Positions 16,827 to 25,995 of a stretch of 64,000 nt of DNA are shown piece by piece (the first letter of the stretch is position 1; each line of letters begins with the position of its first letter). Below the pieces are notes generated by a model that saw nothing but the letters and a program-made list of their open reading frames with translations, was not told the DNA's origin and did no database searches. Origin of the DNA: Permianibacter fluminis (GTDB lineage: Bacteria > Pseudomonadota > Gammaproteobacteria > Enterobacterales > Permianibacteraceae); assembly GCF_013179735.1 (NCBI RefSeq), contig NZ_JABMEG010000001.1:806001-870000 (forward strand), written 5' to 3'. The position numbers and the translations under genes are program-made.

Positions 16827-16864
16827 CCAACAAAAACGCCTGCAACCGCAGGCGTTTTTGTTGG
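16827..16864. terminator. Bidirectional terminator
   Basis: CCAACAAAAACGCCTGC and GCAGGCGTTTTTGTTGG form a perfect 17-bp stem around AACC. It separates the hypothetical gene from the convergent carbonic anhydrase. Confidence 0.92.
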
Positions 16865-16932
16865 CGTCAATCCATCGCACGGCAATCACCTGCCAATCGA
16901 TCGACAACCGACCGACAATCAAGCGACAACGA

Positions 16933-17556
16933 TCAGGCCGGCACCTGATCCGGGCCATTGATGTGCAGACCCAGTTCGCGGATCAAGCCGTCGTTGACCG
17001 AATAAATCAGCGCGTGGATGGTCAGCTCCTGACCGCGTGCCCACGCTTTCTGCACGATGCGGGTTTGCGCCACGTTGATGACCTGCGCTTTCACATTCAG
17101 CTCGCACAGCCGGTTCAGCACCGCGTTGCGGTCCGGGTTCAGCGCCAGTTCTTTTTCATGTTGCCGGCAGACATGCCGGACATTCTCCAGCCAGTGATCG
17201 ACCAGGCCGGGCGCGTTGCCGTCATAGGCGGCAATAACACCACCGCAGCCATAGTGGCCAGTGACGATAATGTGTTTGACTTGCAACACCTCGACCGCAT
17301 ACTGCAGCACGGCCAGACAATTGAAATCGGTCAGGCTGACCACGTTGGCGACGTTGCGGTGGACAAACACTTCGCCCGGTGCCAGCCCCATGATCTGGTT
17401 GGCCGGCACCCGCGAATCGGAGCAGCCTATCCACAGGTATTCCGGCCGTTGCTGATTGGTCAGCCGCTGAAAGTATTCCGGATCATCGCGGGTCATGCGC
17501 TCGGCCCAGCGGCGGTTATTCTCGAACAGCTGCTGCATGGCATCTTGATTGGACAT
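16933..17556 (-). CDS. can: Beta-class carbonic anhydrase
   Basis: 207 residues with zinc ligands C45 (in CSDSR, with D47 and R49 as the catalytic dyad), H101 and C104 (GHYGCGG). It interconverts carbon dioxide and bicarbonate in the cytosol and supplies bicarbonate for biosynthesis. Length and motif order match E. coli Can. Divergent from the monooxygenase-like gene at 17597, with start codons 40 nt apart, so the promoters must overlap. Confidence 0.95.
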   Translation of the reverse strand: MSNQDAMQQLFENNRRWAERMTRDDPEYFQRLTNQQRPEYLWIGCSDSRVPANQIMGLAPGEVFVHRNVANVVSLTDFNCLAVLQYAVEVLQVKHIIVTGHYGCGGVIAAYDGNAPGLVDHWLENVRHVCRQHEKELALNPDRNAVLNRLCELNVKAQVINVAQTRIVQKAWARGQELTIHALIYSVNDGLIRELGLHINGPDQVPA

Positions 17557-17596
17557 CGACGAGTTTCCGAACGGGACACAAGGGAGAGGATTCTAC

Positions 17597-17986
17597 ATGA
17601 CTAGCGCCCAGCCACTGCCCCGAGCTCAGCTCGTCGGGGCGTATGCCGTGATCTTCATCTCGCAGCGTCGCCAGCAAGCTGAACAGGCCGAGCACGCCAG
17701 CTATGGCACGACCGCCGACCGCATGGTGACGCTGGCGGCAAGCCAACCCGGCTACCTCGGCGTGGAAAGCGTGCGCGCCGGCGACGGCCTCGGCATCACG
17801 GTGTCGTACTGGCAAACGCTGGCCGACATCAGCCACTGGCGCGCCGAGGCCGAGCACAGCCTGGCCCGGCAGCACGGTCGCGAGCGCTGGTATGAATCCT
17901 ATGAATTGCAAATCGCCAAAATCGAGCGCGCTTACGGCTGGCAGGCCGGTGCGCCGGAACCGGCCACAGGAACCGCTTCCGCATGA
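17597..17986 (+). CDS. Antibiotic biosynthesis monooxygenase (ABM) domain protein
   Basis: 129 residues from ATG 17597 with AGGGAGAGGA upstream. One ABM ferredoxin-like domain: YAVIFISQRR, then AASQPGYLGVESVR (the typical P-G-x-x-G-x-E-S), then ITVSYWQTLADISHW and QHGRERWYESYEL. Such proteins are small haem- or quinol-related oxygenases or of unknown role. The stop overlaps the aroE start, so the two are co-transcribed. Confidence 0.8.
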   Translation: MTSAQPLPRAQLVGAYAVIFISQRRQQAEQAEHASYGTTADRMVTLAASQPGYLGVESVRAGDGLGITVSYWQTLADISHWRAEAEHSLARQHGRERWYESYELQIAKIERAYGWQAGAPEPATGTASA

Positions 17987-18780
17987 TGGCCGAGCAAACA
18001 TTGATTCGCTGCGCGGTGATTGGTCAACCTATCGCGCATTCCAAAAGTCCGCCAATTCATCAGGCGTTCGCCCGCCAGTTTGGGCTGCAGCACGATTACC
18101 AGAAAATCGATTGCGCGCCGGAACAGTTCGCCGCCACCGTGCAGCAGTTCTTCGCCGATGGTGGCCGTGGTCTCAGCGTCACGCTGCCGCACAAACCGGC
18201 GGCGCTGGCGCTGGCTGCTCAGGCCAGTGATCGGGCACAGCTCGCCGGCGCGGCCAACACCTTGGGTGTCGACAGCAACGGGGCGATATGGGCCGACAAC
18301 ACCGATGGCATCGGTCTGGTCCGCGATCTGGCTCGGCTCGGCATTGGCGTGAAAGGACAACGGGTGCTGGTGCTCGGTGCCGGCGGCGCCGCGGCCGGTA
18401 TTTTGCCGGCGCTGCAAGCGGAGCAACCGGCGGCGCTGGCGCTGTTCAATCGCACCCCGGCCAATGCCGTGCCGCTGCTCAAACGATTTGCCGGTGTCCA
18501 GCTGGCCACGGCCGCTGATGCGCCGTATTCGCTGGTGATCAGCACGGTCAGCAGCGGCGCGGCCGCAATGCTGGCAACGTTGCCGCTGCAAGCCGGCGGC
18601 AGCGGTTACGATCTGAATTACGGCGAGCGGGCCGAGCCGGCGTTGACGGCAATGCGTGCGCTGGGTCTCAGCGGCTGCCACGATGGTCGCGGCATGCTGA
18701 TCGAACAGGCGGCGGTGGCGTTTGCGCGCTGGCATGGGCTGACGCCCGACACCGCGCCGCTGCATGCGGGCGGGTTTTGA
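17983..18780 (+). CDS. aroE: Shikimate dehydrogenase
   Basis: 265 residues. Shikimate-binding motif GQPIAHSKSPPIHQ (about 14-27), catalytic lysine in LPHKPAAL, the NTDGIG segment, NADP-binding GAGGAAAGI, and LNYGERAEPAL/CHDGRGMLIEQA near the C-terminus. It reduces 3-dehydroshikimate to shikimate in aromatic amino acid synthesis. ATGA overlap with the upstream ABM gene. Confidence 0.94.
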   Translation: MMAEQTLIRCAVIGQPIAHSKSPPIHQAFARQFGLQHDYQKIDCAPEQFAATVQQFFADGGRGLSVTLPHKPAALALAAQASDRAQLAGAANTLGVDSNGAIWADNTDGIGLVRDLARLGIGVKGQRVLVLGAGGAAAGILPALQAEQPAALALFNRTPANAVPLLKRFAGVQLATAADAPYSLVISTVSSGAAAMLATLPLQAGGSGYDLNYGERAEPALTAMRALGLSGCHDGRGMLIEQAAVAFARWHGLTPDTAPLHAGGF

Positions 18781-18788
18781 ATTCAGGT

Positions 18789-18851
18789 TTTGAAGATGGC
18801 TGCGAAGACGGTTTCGAAGACAGTCTCGAAGATGATTTCGAAGATGCTCAT
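18789..18851. repeat. 12-bp degenerate tandem repeat
   Basis: About five copies of a 12-bp unit close to GAAGAYGRTTTC lie just after aroE and just upstream of the putative lipoprotein start. In one frame it reads as repeated acidic F-E-D triplets and in another as K-T-V-S repeats; neither looks like a real protein. Confidence 0.6.
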
Positions 18852-18888
18852 GCAGCGAAATTTCACGTACAGGCAGGGAGTCGGCAGG

Positions 18889-19446
18889 ATGATGCGCACG
18901 GGAACATTGCTGTTGCTGGGCTGGCTGAGCGCAACGGCCTGTGCCACGCCGGCGCCAACGGCCGCCGATAAAACGCCCATCAGCAAAACCGGCGCCAGCG
19001 CCACCACTGCAACCAATTCCGCCGCAGCCAAAACACCGGTCCGGCCGGTGGCGAAACCGGCCATGGCGCCCGAACAACAGATTGCCGGCGACTGGGTCAT
19101 CAGCCGCGAATTGGCCGCCGGCAATGCCGCCACGCTGACGCCGGATGAAGTCGAGTCGCTGCTCGGCGCCCAGGCGCATTACGACAGCCAGAGCGCGGCC
19201 TTTGCCGGCGTCGATTGCGGTCGGCCGAGCTTCGACAGCTACCGCGAAACCTCGGCCAATTTGTATCAGTTGTTTGAGCTGCGCTTTGACGACCTGGCCA
19301 TCATCGGCGACGACGTGCTGGCCATCGACATCAACTGCATGGATGCCGATGTCGAGTTTCTCGCTGGCAATACCGTGCTGGTTGCCGGTCCGGACCGGCT
19401 GGTCACCGTGGTCGAAGGCGTCTGGTTCGAGCTAAAGCGGCGCTAA
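18889..19446 (+). CDS. Putative lipoprotein
   Basis: 185 residues from ATG 18889. A lipoprotein signal (MMRTGTLLLLGWLSATAC, lipobox L-S-A-T-A-C with the cysteine about residue 18) is followed by a low-complexity Ala/Thr/Pro/Lys linker of about 55 residues and a folded domain (GDWVISRELAAGNAATLTPDEVE to the end) I do not recognise. It could be cell-envelope anchored. A longer frame starts at 18790 inside the tandem repeat; that start would hide the signal peptide. Two cysteines in the C-terminal domain could form a disulphide. Confidence 0.7.
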   Translation: MMRTGTLLLLGWLSATACATPAPTAADKTPISKTGASATTATNSAAAKTPVRPVAKPAMAPEQQIAGDWVISRELAAGNAATLTPDEVESLLGAQAHYDSQSAAFAGVDCGRPSFDSYRETSANLYQLFELRFDDLAIIGDDVLAIDINCMDADVEFLAGNTVLVAGPDRLVTVVEGVWFELKRR

Positions 19447-19502
19447 ACCGCGCACGCCTGTGCGACAATAACGGCATCATTTCTTTTCGTGTTGTCCACG
19501 CC

Positions 19503-21524
19503 ATGTCGCCACTGCCCACCGAACTGCCCCGCTTCACCGATGTCATTCCCGAACAGGTTGTGCCCGAGCTGCAACAGCGGCTGGCGCACAACCGCGCCAC
19601 GCTCAAGCAATTGCTGGACGGCGATCAGGCGTTTCGCTGGGCCACGCTGGTCACGCCGCTGGAAGCCAGCGAAAACGAGCTGCACAAATGGTGGTCGCGG
19701 GTCGGCCATCTGCACTCGGTCTGCGATTCACCGGCACTGCGCGATGCCTACAACAACGCGCTGCCGCTGCTGACCGAATACAGCACCGAGCTGGAACAAA
19801 ACGAAGCGCTGTACAAAGCCTATCTGCACATTCGCGATCACGACGACAGCCTCGATGCCGCCCAGCGTCATATCGTCAATGAAGCAATCCGCGATTTCGA
19901 ACTGTCCGGCATTGCGCTGCCGCCGGAGCAGAAAAAACGCTACGCCGACTTGCAACAGCAACTGTCCGATCTGGGCTCGACATTCGAGCAGAACGTGCTC
20001 GATGCCTCAATGGCCTGGACCCGGCAATTCAACGGCGCCGAAGCACTCGCCGGTTTGCCGGAAAGTGCGCTTGCCAATGCCCGCGAAACCGCCAAGGCGC
20101 GCGACATGGAAGGTTATCTCATCACGTTGGAAGGGCCGAGCTATCTGGCCGTGATGACTTATGCCGACGATCGCGCGTTGCGCGAAGAGGTTTACACCGC
20201 CTACTGCACCCGGGCTTCGGATCAAGGTCCGCAAGCCGGCAAGTTCGACAACAGCAAGGTGATCGCCGATACCCTCGCCGCGCGTCATGAACTGGCGCAA
20301 CTGCTCGGCTTCGCCGATTATGCGGCGCTGTCTCTGACCGGCAAGATGGCCAAGAGCGCCGAACAAGTGGATCACTTCCTGTTGGACTTGGCCACCCGTG
20401 CCCGCCATCAGGCGCAAGCCGATCTGGCGGAGCTGGCGGCCTACGCCAAAGCCGAACACGGCTGCAGCGATCTGCAAGTCTGGGACATCGGCTACTACAG
20501 CGAAAAACTGCGTCAGCACAAATACAACATCAGCGACGAAGAGCTGCGGCCGTACTTTCCGGAAAGCACGGTGTTGAACGGGTTGTTTGATGTTGCCTGG
20601 CAATTGTTTGGTGTGCGTTTTGCCGAACAGAACGAGTTTGATCGCTGGCATCCGTCGGTGCGGCTGTTCGATGTCAAAACCGAAGCCGGCGCCACCATCG
20701 CCCATTTCTATGTTGATCTGCACGCCCGCCAACACAAGCGCGGCGGGGCCTGGATGGACGATGCCCAGGGTCGGTTCCGCTGCGCTGGCACACTGCAGAA
20801 ACCGATCGCATTCTTGACCTGCAATTTCGCCGGCCCGGCCGAAGGCAAACCGGCGCTGCTGACCCACGACGACGTGGTGACCCTGTTCCATGAATTTGGT
20901 CACGGCCTGCATCACATGCTGTCGGAAGTCGATTACCTGTCAGCGACTGGCATCCATGGCGTCGAATGGGACGCCGTCGAATTGCCGTCACAATTCATGG
21001 AAAACTTCTGCTGGGAAAAAGCGGCGCTGAAAAAGCTCTCGGCGCACTGGCAAACCGGTGAAGCCTTGCCGGATGTGCTGATCGACCGGCTGCTGGCTGC
21101 CAAGCACTTCCAGAGTGCGATGCAGATGATCCGGCAGATCGAGTTTTCGCTGTTCGATCTGCGCCTGCATGCGCATTACCAACCGGGCCAAACCGAAGTG
21201 ATGACCGTGCTCAATGGCGTCCGTGAACAAGTGTCGGTGCTGAAAGCGCCGGCATTCAATCGCTTCCCGCACAGCTTTGGCCATATCTTTGCCGGCGGTT
21301 ATGCGGCCGGTTATTACAGTTACAAATGGGCCGAAGTGCTGTCAGCCGATGCCTTCAGCAAGTTTGAAGAGGACGGCGTATTTGAGCGTAACAGTGGCGA
21401 GCGTTTCCGCAAGGAAGTGCTGGCTGTTGGCGGCACCCGGCCAGCGCTGGACAGCTTCAAGGCGTTCCGGGGCCGTGAGCCGGAAATCGATGCCCTGCTG
21501 CGCCACAACGGGATCGCGGCGTGA
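19503..21524 (+). CDS. prlC: Oligopeptidase A (M3 metallopeptidase)
   Basis: 673 residues, the length of E. coli PrlC. The zinc site HEFGHGLHH is at about residue 462, with the third ligand glutamate expected in the following helix (GVEWDAVELPSQFMENF). It degrades short peptides, including cleaved signal peptides, in the cytosol. Preceded by the putative lipoprotein with 56 nt between. Other family motifs, such as the C-terminal FPHSFGHIFAGGYAAGYYSY, are intact. Confidence 0.95.
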   Translation: MSPLPTELPRFTDVIPEQVVPELQQRLAHNRATLKQLLDGDQAFRWATLVTPLEASENELHKWWSRVGHLHSVCDSPALRDAYNNALPLLTEYSTELEQNEALYKAYLHIRDHDDSLDAAQRHIVNEAIRDFELSGIALPPEQKKRYADLQQQLSDLGSTFEQNVLDASMAWTRQFNGAEALAGLPESALANARETAKARDMEGYLITLEGPSYLAVMTYADDRALREEVYTAYCTRASDQGPQAGKFDNSKVIADTLAARHELAQLLGFADYAALSLTGKMAKSAEQVDHFLLDLATRARHQAQADLAELAAYAKAEHGCSDLQVWDIGYYSEKLRQHKYNISDEELRPYFPESTVLNGLFDVAWQLFGVRFAEQNEFDRWHPSVRLFDVKTEAGATIAHFYVDLHARQHKRGGAWMDDAQGRFRCAGTLQKPIAFLTCNFAGPAEGKPALLTHDDVVTLFHEFGHGLHHMLSEVDYLSATGIHGVEWDAVELPSQFMENFCWEKAALKKLSAHWQTGEALPDVLIDRLLAAKHFQSAMQMIRQIEFSLFDLRLHAHYQPGQTEVMTVLNGVREQVSVLKAPAFNRFPHSFGHIFAGGYAAGYYSYKWAEVLSADAFSKFEEDGVFERNSGERFRKEVLAVGGTRPALDSFKAFRGREPEIDALLRHNGIAA

Positions 21525-21570
21525 TGGCGGTGCGTTGCCACGACGTTAATCAGACGGCGCGAGTGGGATC

Positions 21571-22143
21571 ATGACGGTACGCATTCTGTTTCCACATCAC
21601 TGGCAAACCCAGCCGTGGAAGAACGGCGGTGGCATCACCCATGAACTGGCGCGCGCCGATGACGCTGCGGGCAATCGCTGGCGGCTGTCGATTGCCGAAG
21701 TGGCGAGTGATGGCCCGTTCTCCCGCTTTGATAACATTGACCGGGTCATCCTGATGCTGACCGGCAAGGGCTTTCGCTTGCACGGCGTTGGTGCCGACCC
21801 GGAAGTGATCGGCGAACCGCTGCGACCTTTTTCGTTCGCGGGTGAAGCCAACATCCACTGCACGCTGGTTGACGGCCCGGTGCGGGATTTCAATCTGATG
21901 AGTCGCCGCGCTGACGTGGCGGCGACGCTGCAGGTGGTTGCGCTCGACAGCAACCGGCAAAGCTTTCGCGTTGAGCCGCAGACCTTTGTCTTTGTCGCCA
22001 GCGGCCGGCTGTTTGCCGAACTGAACGGTCACGGCTACGTGCTCGATGCCGAGCAAACCCTGATGGCGAGCGACGAACATGGCGACTTGCAGCTGAGTGC
22101 GGTCAGTGCCGACGCAAACGCGCTGCTGGTCACGATACGCTGA
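21571..22143 (+). CDS. HutD/Ves family cupin-like protein
   Basis: 190 residues. The N-terminal signature PWKNGGGITHELA is diagnostic of the HutD/Ves family, with WRLSIAEVASDGPFS and FDNIDRVILMLTGKGF following. HutD belongs to histidine utilisation operons in other bacteria, but no hut genes are near here, so the role is open. It is 47 nt after prlC, same strand, and convergent with the diguanylate cyclase at 22210. Confidence 0.85.
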   Translation: MTVRILFPHHWQTQPWKNGGGITHELARADDAAGNRWRLSIAEVASDGPFSRFDNIDRVILMLTGKGFRLHGVGADPEVIGEPLRPFSFAGEANIHCTLVDGPVRDFNLMSRRADVAATLQVVALDSNRQSFRVEPQTFVFVASGRLFAELNGHGYVLDAEQTLMASDEHGDLQLSAVSADANALLVTIR

Positions 22144-22209
22144 GCCAAGCTCCCGATTCGAGAATAGCGCTTGCAGTGTCGCTTGCGCTGATTCCGGGGC
22201 AGCGTGATC

Positions 22210-24144
22210 TCAAGCCATCACCCGATTGCGGCCGGCGCGTTTGGCGCCGTACAACAACCGGTCGGCATTGGCGAGCAGATCGGCTGGTTCCTGTTCATTG
22301 CAATTCTGGACAGCGGCAACGCCGACGCTGATGGTGACCCAGCTGTCGCTGAGTGCGAGCGTGCCGTCATTGTTGGCAGCCGGCAATTCTGCGACCGCTT
22401 GCCGCATCTGCTCGGCCAGCAACATGGCGCCATCGCGATCGGTGTCCGGCAATAGCACGACAAATTCTTCGCCACCGTAGCGGGCCAGAAAATCGCCGGG
22501 GCGATGCAGCTGTTGCTTCAAGGCTTTGCCGACCATGCGCAAGGTTTCGTCGCCGACCAGATGGCCATAGCGATCATTCAGTTGCTTGAAGTGATCGATG
22601 TCGATCATCAGGATCGCGCTGCCCTGCTCATTGCGGCGCAGCCGTCGCCACTCTTCGGCAATGACCTGATCAAAGTGACGGCGATTCGGAATGCCGGTCA
22701 GGCCATCGGTGCGGCTCATGGCCAGCAGCGCCTGCTCATAGGCTTTACGGGTCGACAGATCGTTGATGGTGGCCAGTGCCAGGGAGACGCCGCCGAGTCG
22801 GATTGGAGTCACGCCGACTTCTATCTGCAATTCGACGCCGTCGCGGCGCAAACCGTAAATGTCGCTGGTGACCCCGAGCAATTGTTCGCGCGGGGCAGTG
22901 AAGTATTTCGCCATGCCGGCGCTGTGGCGCGAGCGCGACGCCTCCGGCACCAGCATGCGGATGTTTTCACCGAGCAATTGTTCGACCCGGTAATCAAACA
23001 TCGAGGCGCAGGCCGGATTGATCAATTGAATGCGGCCGTCACTGTCGGTGAGCAAACAGGCGACCGGTGAATTCTCGAACAGGCGGCGAAATTGTTCTTC
23101 GACTTGTTGGGTTTCCAGCAGGGCTTCGGTCAGCGCACGCTGGCTGCTGTTTTCCCGTTGTGCCATCTGGGCCAGCGCGCTGGCGAGTTGTTGCAATTCG
23201 GCGCTGCTGCGTGTTGGCAATCGCAATTGCCAGGGCGTGCCGACCCGCCACTGCGCAGTGTATTGCGCCAAGCTGTCGAGCGGCCGGGTCAGCCGTCGTG
23301 CCACGCTGCCACCGGCCAGCAGCGAAGCCGCCGTCAACAACATCGCCAGCAGCAACAACGCGGCCAGCCATTGATACAGCGGCTGCAGGACAGCGCTGCG
23401 GGCGATGCTGATCTGCAAGGTCCAGCCGGTCAGCGCCGGCTTGCGTTCGGTGTGCAATTCGGCATCGTCACTGAGTGCGGGGCCAAACAGCAACACCGGT
23501 TCCGTGCCGGCAAACAGTCGCAATTGAAAATGGTTGTCGGCCGGATTGGCGTCATTGAGCAAGGCTTGCAGTTCGGTGGCGGATTCGTCGACATGCAGAC
23601 TACCGAGCGTGCTGCCGGCCCAGACCAGATCAACCCGGTGATGAAAGCTGCCACCGCCAGCGGCGGTAAACGTGCTGACGATGGCGACGTTACCGGGATC
23701 CGGATTGCGCGGCAGCGTTGCGCTATCGAGTTGCAGCGCCGGATCGGAACTGGCGATCAGCTGATTGTCCGGCCCGAGCAACATCGCATAGCGCAGACTC
23801 GGCACGGTGCCGACGCTGTCGCCGAGCAATTCGCTGAGCCGGTGTTGGCGCTCGCGGCGCTCGGTTTCGGTTTTGGCATCGGCAACGCTGAGCAGGGTTT
23901 GGCGCAATTCGCTGCGCGCTGCCAGCAGCGCCACCCGATCGCGCTGGCGCGCCAACAATTGATTGATGGCTGCTTCGTTGCGATTGGCGAGCAATTGCAG
24001 CGCCGGCTCGGTTTGCGCCAACAAGGTGCGGTGCAGCCACAGTCCCGACAACAGGCCGCCGCTGACCAGACACAGCCAGCACGCCCCCACCAGCCATAAC
24101 AGCAGTTGTCGGTACAGGCGTGGCGCCTGCGGTGGAACAGTCAT
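22210..24144 (-). CDS. Membrane PAS-GGDEF diguanylate cyclase
   Basis: 644 residues from ATG 24144. Layout: transmembrane segment (about 15-38), a periplasmic sensor region (about 40-240), second transmembrane segment (about 250-275, LAALLLLAMLLTAASLLAGG), HAMP linker, PAS domain (about 345-460, FRRLFENSPVACLLTD), and GGDEF domain with GGEEF at 557-561 and I-site RPGD at 548-551. Likely an active c-di-GMP synthase responding to a periplasmic signal. A longer open frame extends upstream into the divergent FGGY kinase but is low-complexity. Convergent to the HutD-like gene. Confidence 0.9.
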   Translation of the reverse strand: MTVPPQAPRLYRQLLLWLVGACWLCLVSGGLLSGLWLHRTLLAQTEPALQLLANRNEAAINQLLARQRDRVALLAARSELRQTLLSVADAKTETERRERQHRLSELLGDSVGTVPSLRYAMLLGPDNQLIASSDPALQLDSATLPRNPDPGNVAIVSTFTAAGGGSFHHRVDLVWAGSTLGSLHVDESATELQALLNDANPADNHFQLRLFAGTEPVLLFGPALSDDAELHTERKPALTGWTLQISIARSAVLQPLYQWLAALLLLAMLLTAASLLAGGSVARRLTRPLDSLAQYTAQWRVGTPWQLRLPTRSSAELQQLASALAQMAQRENSSQRALTEALLETQQVEEQFRRLFENSPVACLLTDSDGRIQLINPACASMFDYRVEQLLGENIRMLVPEASRSRHSAGMAKYFTAPREQLLGVTSDIYGLRRDGVELQIEVGVTPIRLGGVSLALATINDLSTRKAYEQALLAMSRTDGLTGIPNRRHFDQVIAEEWRRLRRNEQGSAILMIDIDHFKQLNDRYGHLVGDETLRMVGKALKQQLHRPGDFLARYGGEEFVVLLPDTDRDGAMLLAEQMRQAVAELPAANNDGTLALSDSWVTISVGVAAVQNCNEQEPADLLANADRLLYGAKRAGRNRVMA

Positions 24145-24320
24145 GATTCTGGCGCGCCGGCAACTGGACAGCGAAGGAAGTGTTGAGTGTAGCGGGCGTA
24201 GCGTTGCTGTGGAGTGGCAGGAGCCGCGCTGGGCTACCGCCGTCGCCGGCCCTGTAGCAAATGCGGCGGCGCCGTTATGCTGGGCGCCGGCCGATAACGG
24301 CGATGACGGTGGCGGTAGCG

Positions 24321-25874
24321 ATGACGGCAGTACCTGATCTGATTCTCGCGCTCGATAACGGCACCCAGAGCCTGCGCGCGCTGCTGTTCGACCGGGCTGG
24401 CCAGCTGCAGGGCAAGGCTGCGGTGGCGCTGCACTATCAGCACCCGCAGCAGGACCGTTGCGAGCTCGACCCGGACCAGTTCTGGCAAGCACTCACTGTC
24501 GCCTGCCAGCGGCTGTGGGCGCAGGACCCGGGCTGGCAGGCGCGGGTGGCGGCGGTGACGCTGACCACCCAGCGCAGCACCGTCATTGCGCTCGATGAGC
24601 ACGACCAGCCGGTGCATCCGGCCATCGTCTGGATGGACCAACGCCGCCTGCGCCCGGACCAGATCCCGGCCATCGGCGGGCTGTGGGAGCTGGCGTTCAA
24701 ACTGGCCGGGGTCAGTGCCACCGTCGCCAGTTTCCAGGCCGATTGTGAAGCGGCCTGGCTGCGCGCCGAGGCCCCGGCGGCCTACAAGCGGATCCGCCGG
24801 TACGGCCTGCTGTCCGGGTTTTTGTCCTACAAGCTGACCGGCGAATGGCGCGACGCCGTCGGCGGCCAGGTCGGTTACCTGCCGTTTGATTTCGAACGCC
24901 AGCGCTGGGCCGGCCCGCGTGACTGGAAGTGGCGGGCCTGTCCGATCGCCCCGGAATGGCTGCCGGAACTGGTGCCGGCGGGCGGCGAGCTAGGCCGCAT
25001 CACGGCTGCAGCGGCGGCGGCAACCGGCGTTGCCGCCGGCACGCCGCTGATCGCGGCAGCGGCCGACAAGGCCTGCGAAGTGCTCGGCTCCGGCTGCCTG
25101 GACCCGGACATTGCCTGCCTGTCATATGGCACCACCGCCACAGTCAATTTGTCGGCCGACCGCCATATCGCGCCGCTGCCGTTCCTGCCGGCCTACCCGG
25201 CCGCTGCGCCCGGCTACTGGAACGCCGAGTATCAGATTTACCGCGGCTATTGGCTGGTCAGCTGGTTCAAGGAGCAGTTCGGCCAACCGGAACAGGCACG
25301 TGCCGCCGAAGAAGGCGGCGTGCCGGAGCAGTTCTTCGACGAGCTGGTCAACGCGGTGCCGGCCGGCGCCGAGGGCCTGATCCTGCAGCCGTACTGGAGC
25401 CCCGGTGTGCGTGAGCCGGGACCGGAAGCGCGCGGTGCGGTGATCGGCTGGGCCGATCACCATACCCGCGCCCATCTGTACCGGGCGATTCTGGAAGGCA
25501 TCGCCTACGGCCTGCGTCAGGGGTTGGAAAATCTCGAGCGCCGTGGTGGCGTCAAAGTCAGTCGCTTGCGCGTCTCCGGTGGTGGTTCGCAATCCGATGC
25601 CGCGATGCAACTGACTGCCGATATTTTCCAGCGCCCGGCCGAGCGGCTGGCGCTGTACGAAACCTCCGGGCTCGGTGCCGCCATCAACGCGGCCGTGGGT
25701 TTGGGCTGGCATCGTGACCACGCCAGCGCAATGGCCGCGATGACCCGGGTCGGTCGGGTGTTTGAACCGGGTGCGGATCGCAGCGCGCGTTATGAACAGC
25801 TGTACCAGCGCGTCTACAAACCGCTGTACCGGCAGCTGCGGCCGCTGTATCGCGAATTGCAGGCATTACGCTAG
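24321..25874 (+). CDS. FGGY-family carbohydrate kinase
   Basis: 517 residues from ATG 24321 (ATG 24303 would add six). Two-domain actin-fold sugar kinase: phosphate 1 motif LALDNGTQSLRALLFD near the N-terminus, catalytic aspartate in IVWMDQR, and the C-terminal phosphate-binding block SGGGSQSDAAMQLTADIF. The substrate is uncertain; xylulose, glycerol and related polyols are family substrates. There is no sugar transporter or isomerase beside it. Divergent from the PAS-GGDEF gene and directly upstream of the cNMP-EAL gene. Confidence 0.88.
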   Translation: MTAVPDLILALDNGTQSLRALLFDRAGQLQGKAAVALHYQHPQQDRCELDPDQFWQALTVACQRLWAQDPGWQARVAAVTLTTQRSTVIALDEHDQPVHPAIVWMDQRRLRPDQIPAIGGLWELAFKLAGVSATVASFQADCEAAWLRAEAPAAYKRIRRYGLLSGFLSYKLTGEWRDAVGGQVGYLPFDFERQRWAGPRDWKWRACPIAPEWLPELVPAGGELGRITAAAAAATGVAAGTPLIAAAADKACEVLGSGCLDPDIACLSYGTTATVNLSADRHIAPLPFLPAYPAAAPGYWNAEYQIYRGYWLVSWFKEQFGQPEQARAAEEGGVPEQFFDELVNAVPAGAEGLILQPYWSPGVREPGPEARGAVIGWADHHTRAHLYRAILEGIAYGLRQGLENLERRGGVKVSRLRVSGGGSQSDAAMQLTADIFQRPAERLALYETSGLGAAINAAVGLGWHRDHASAMAAMTRVGRVFEPGADRSARYEQLYQRVYKPLYRQLRPLYRELQALR

Positions 25875-25995
25875 CGAGCCACCTATACTGGCGCTGTCAG
25901 CACCGTGATCCCGCACGTTGCTGGCGGGGTTGAAGCACTGCATCGCGCGGATCGCGTTGGTGCAGAAAATCCGCTGGATTCGACAGGATGTTGTC

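Noticed and set aside
22210-24492. Full-length 760-residue PAS-GGDEF protein
   Set aside because: The extra N-terminal 116 residues are low-complexity and overlap the divergent FGGY kinase; ATG 24144 gives a normal membrane anchor.
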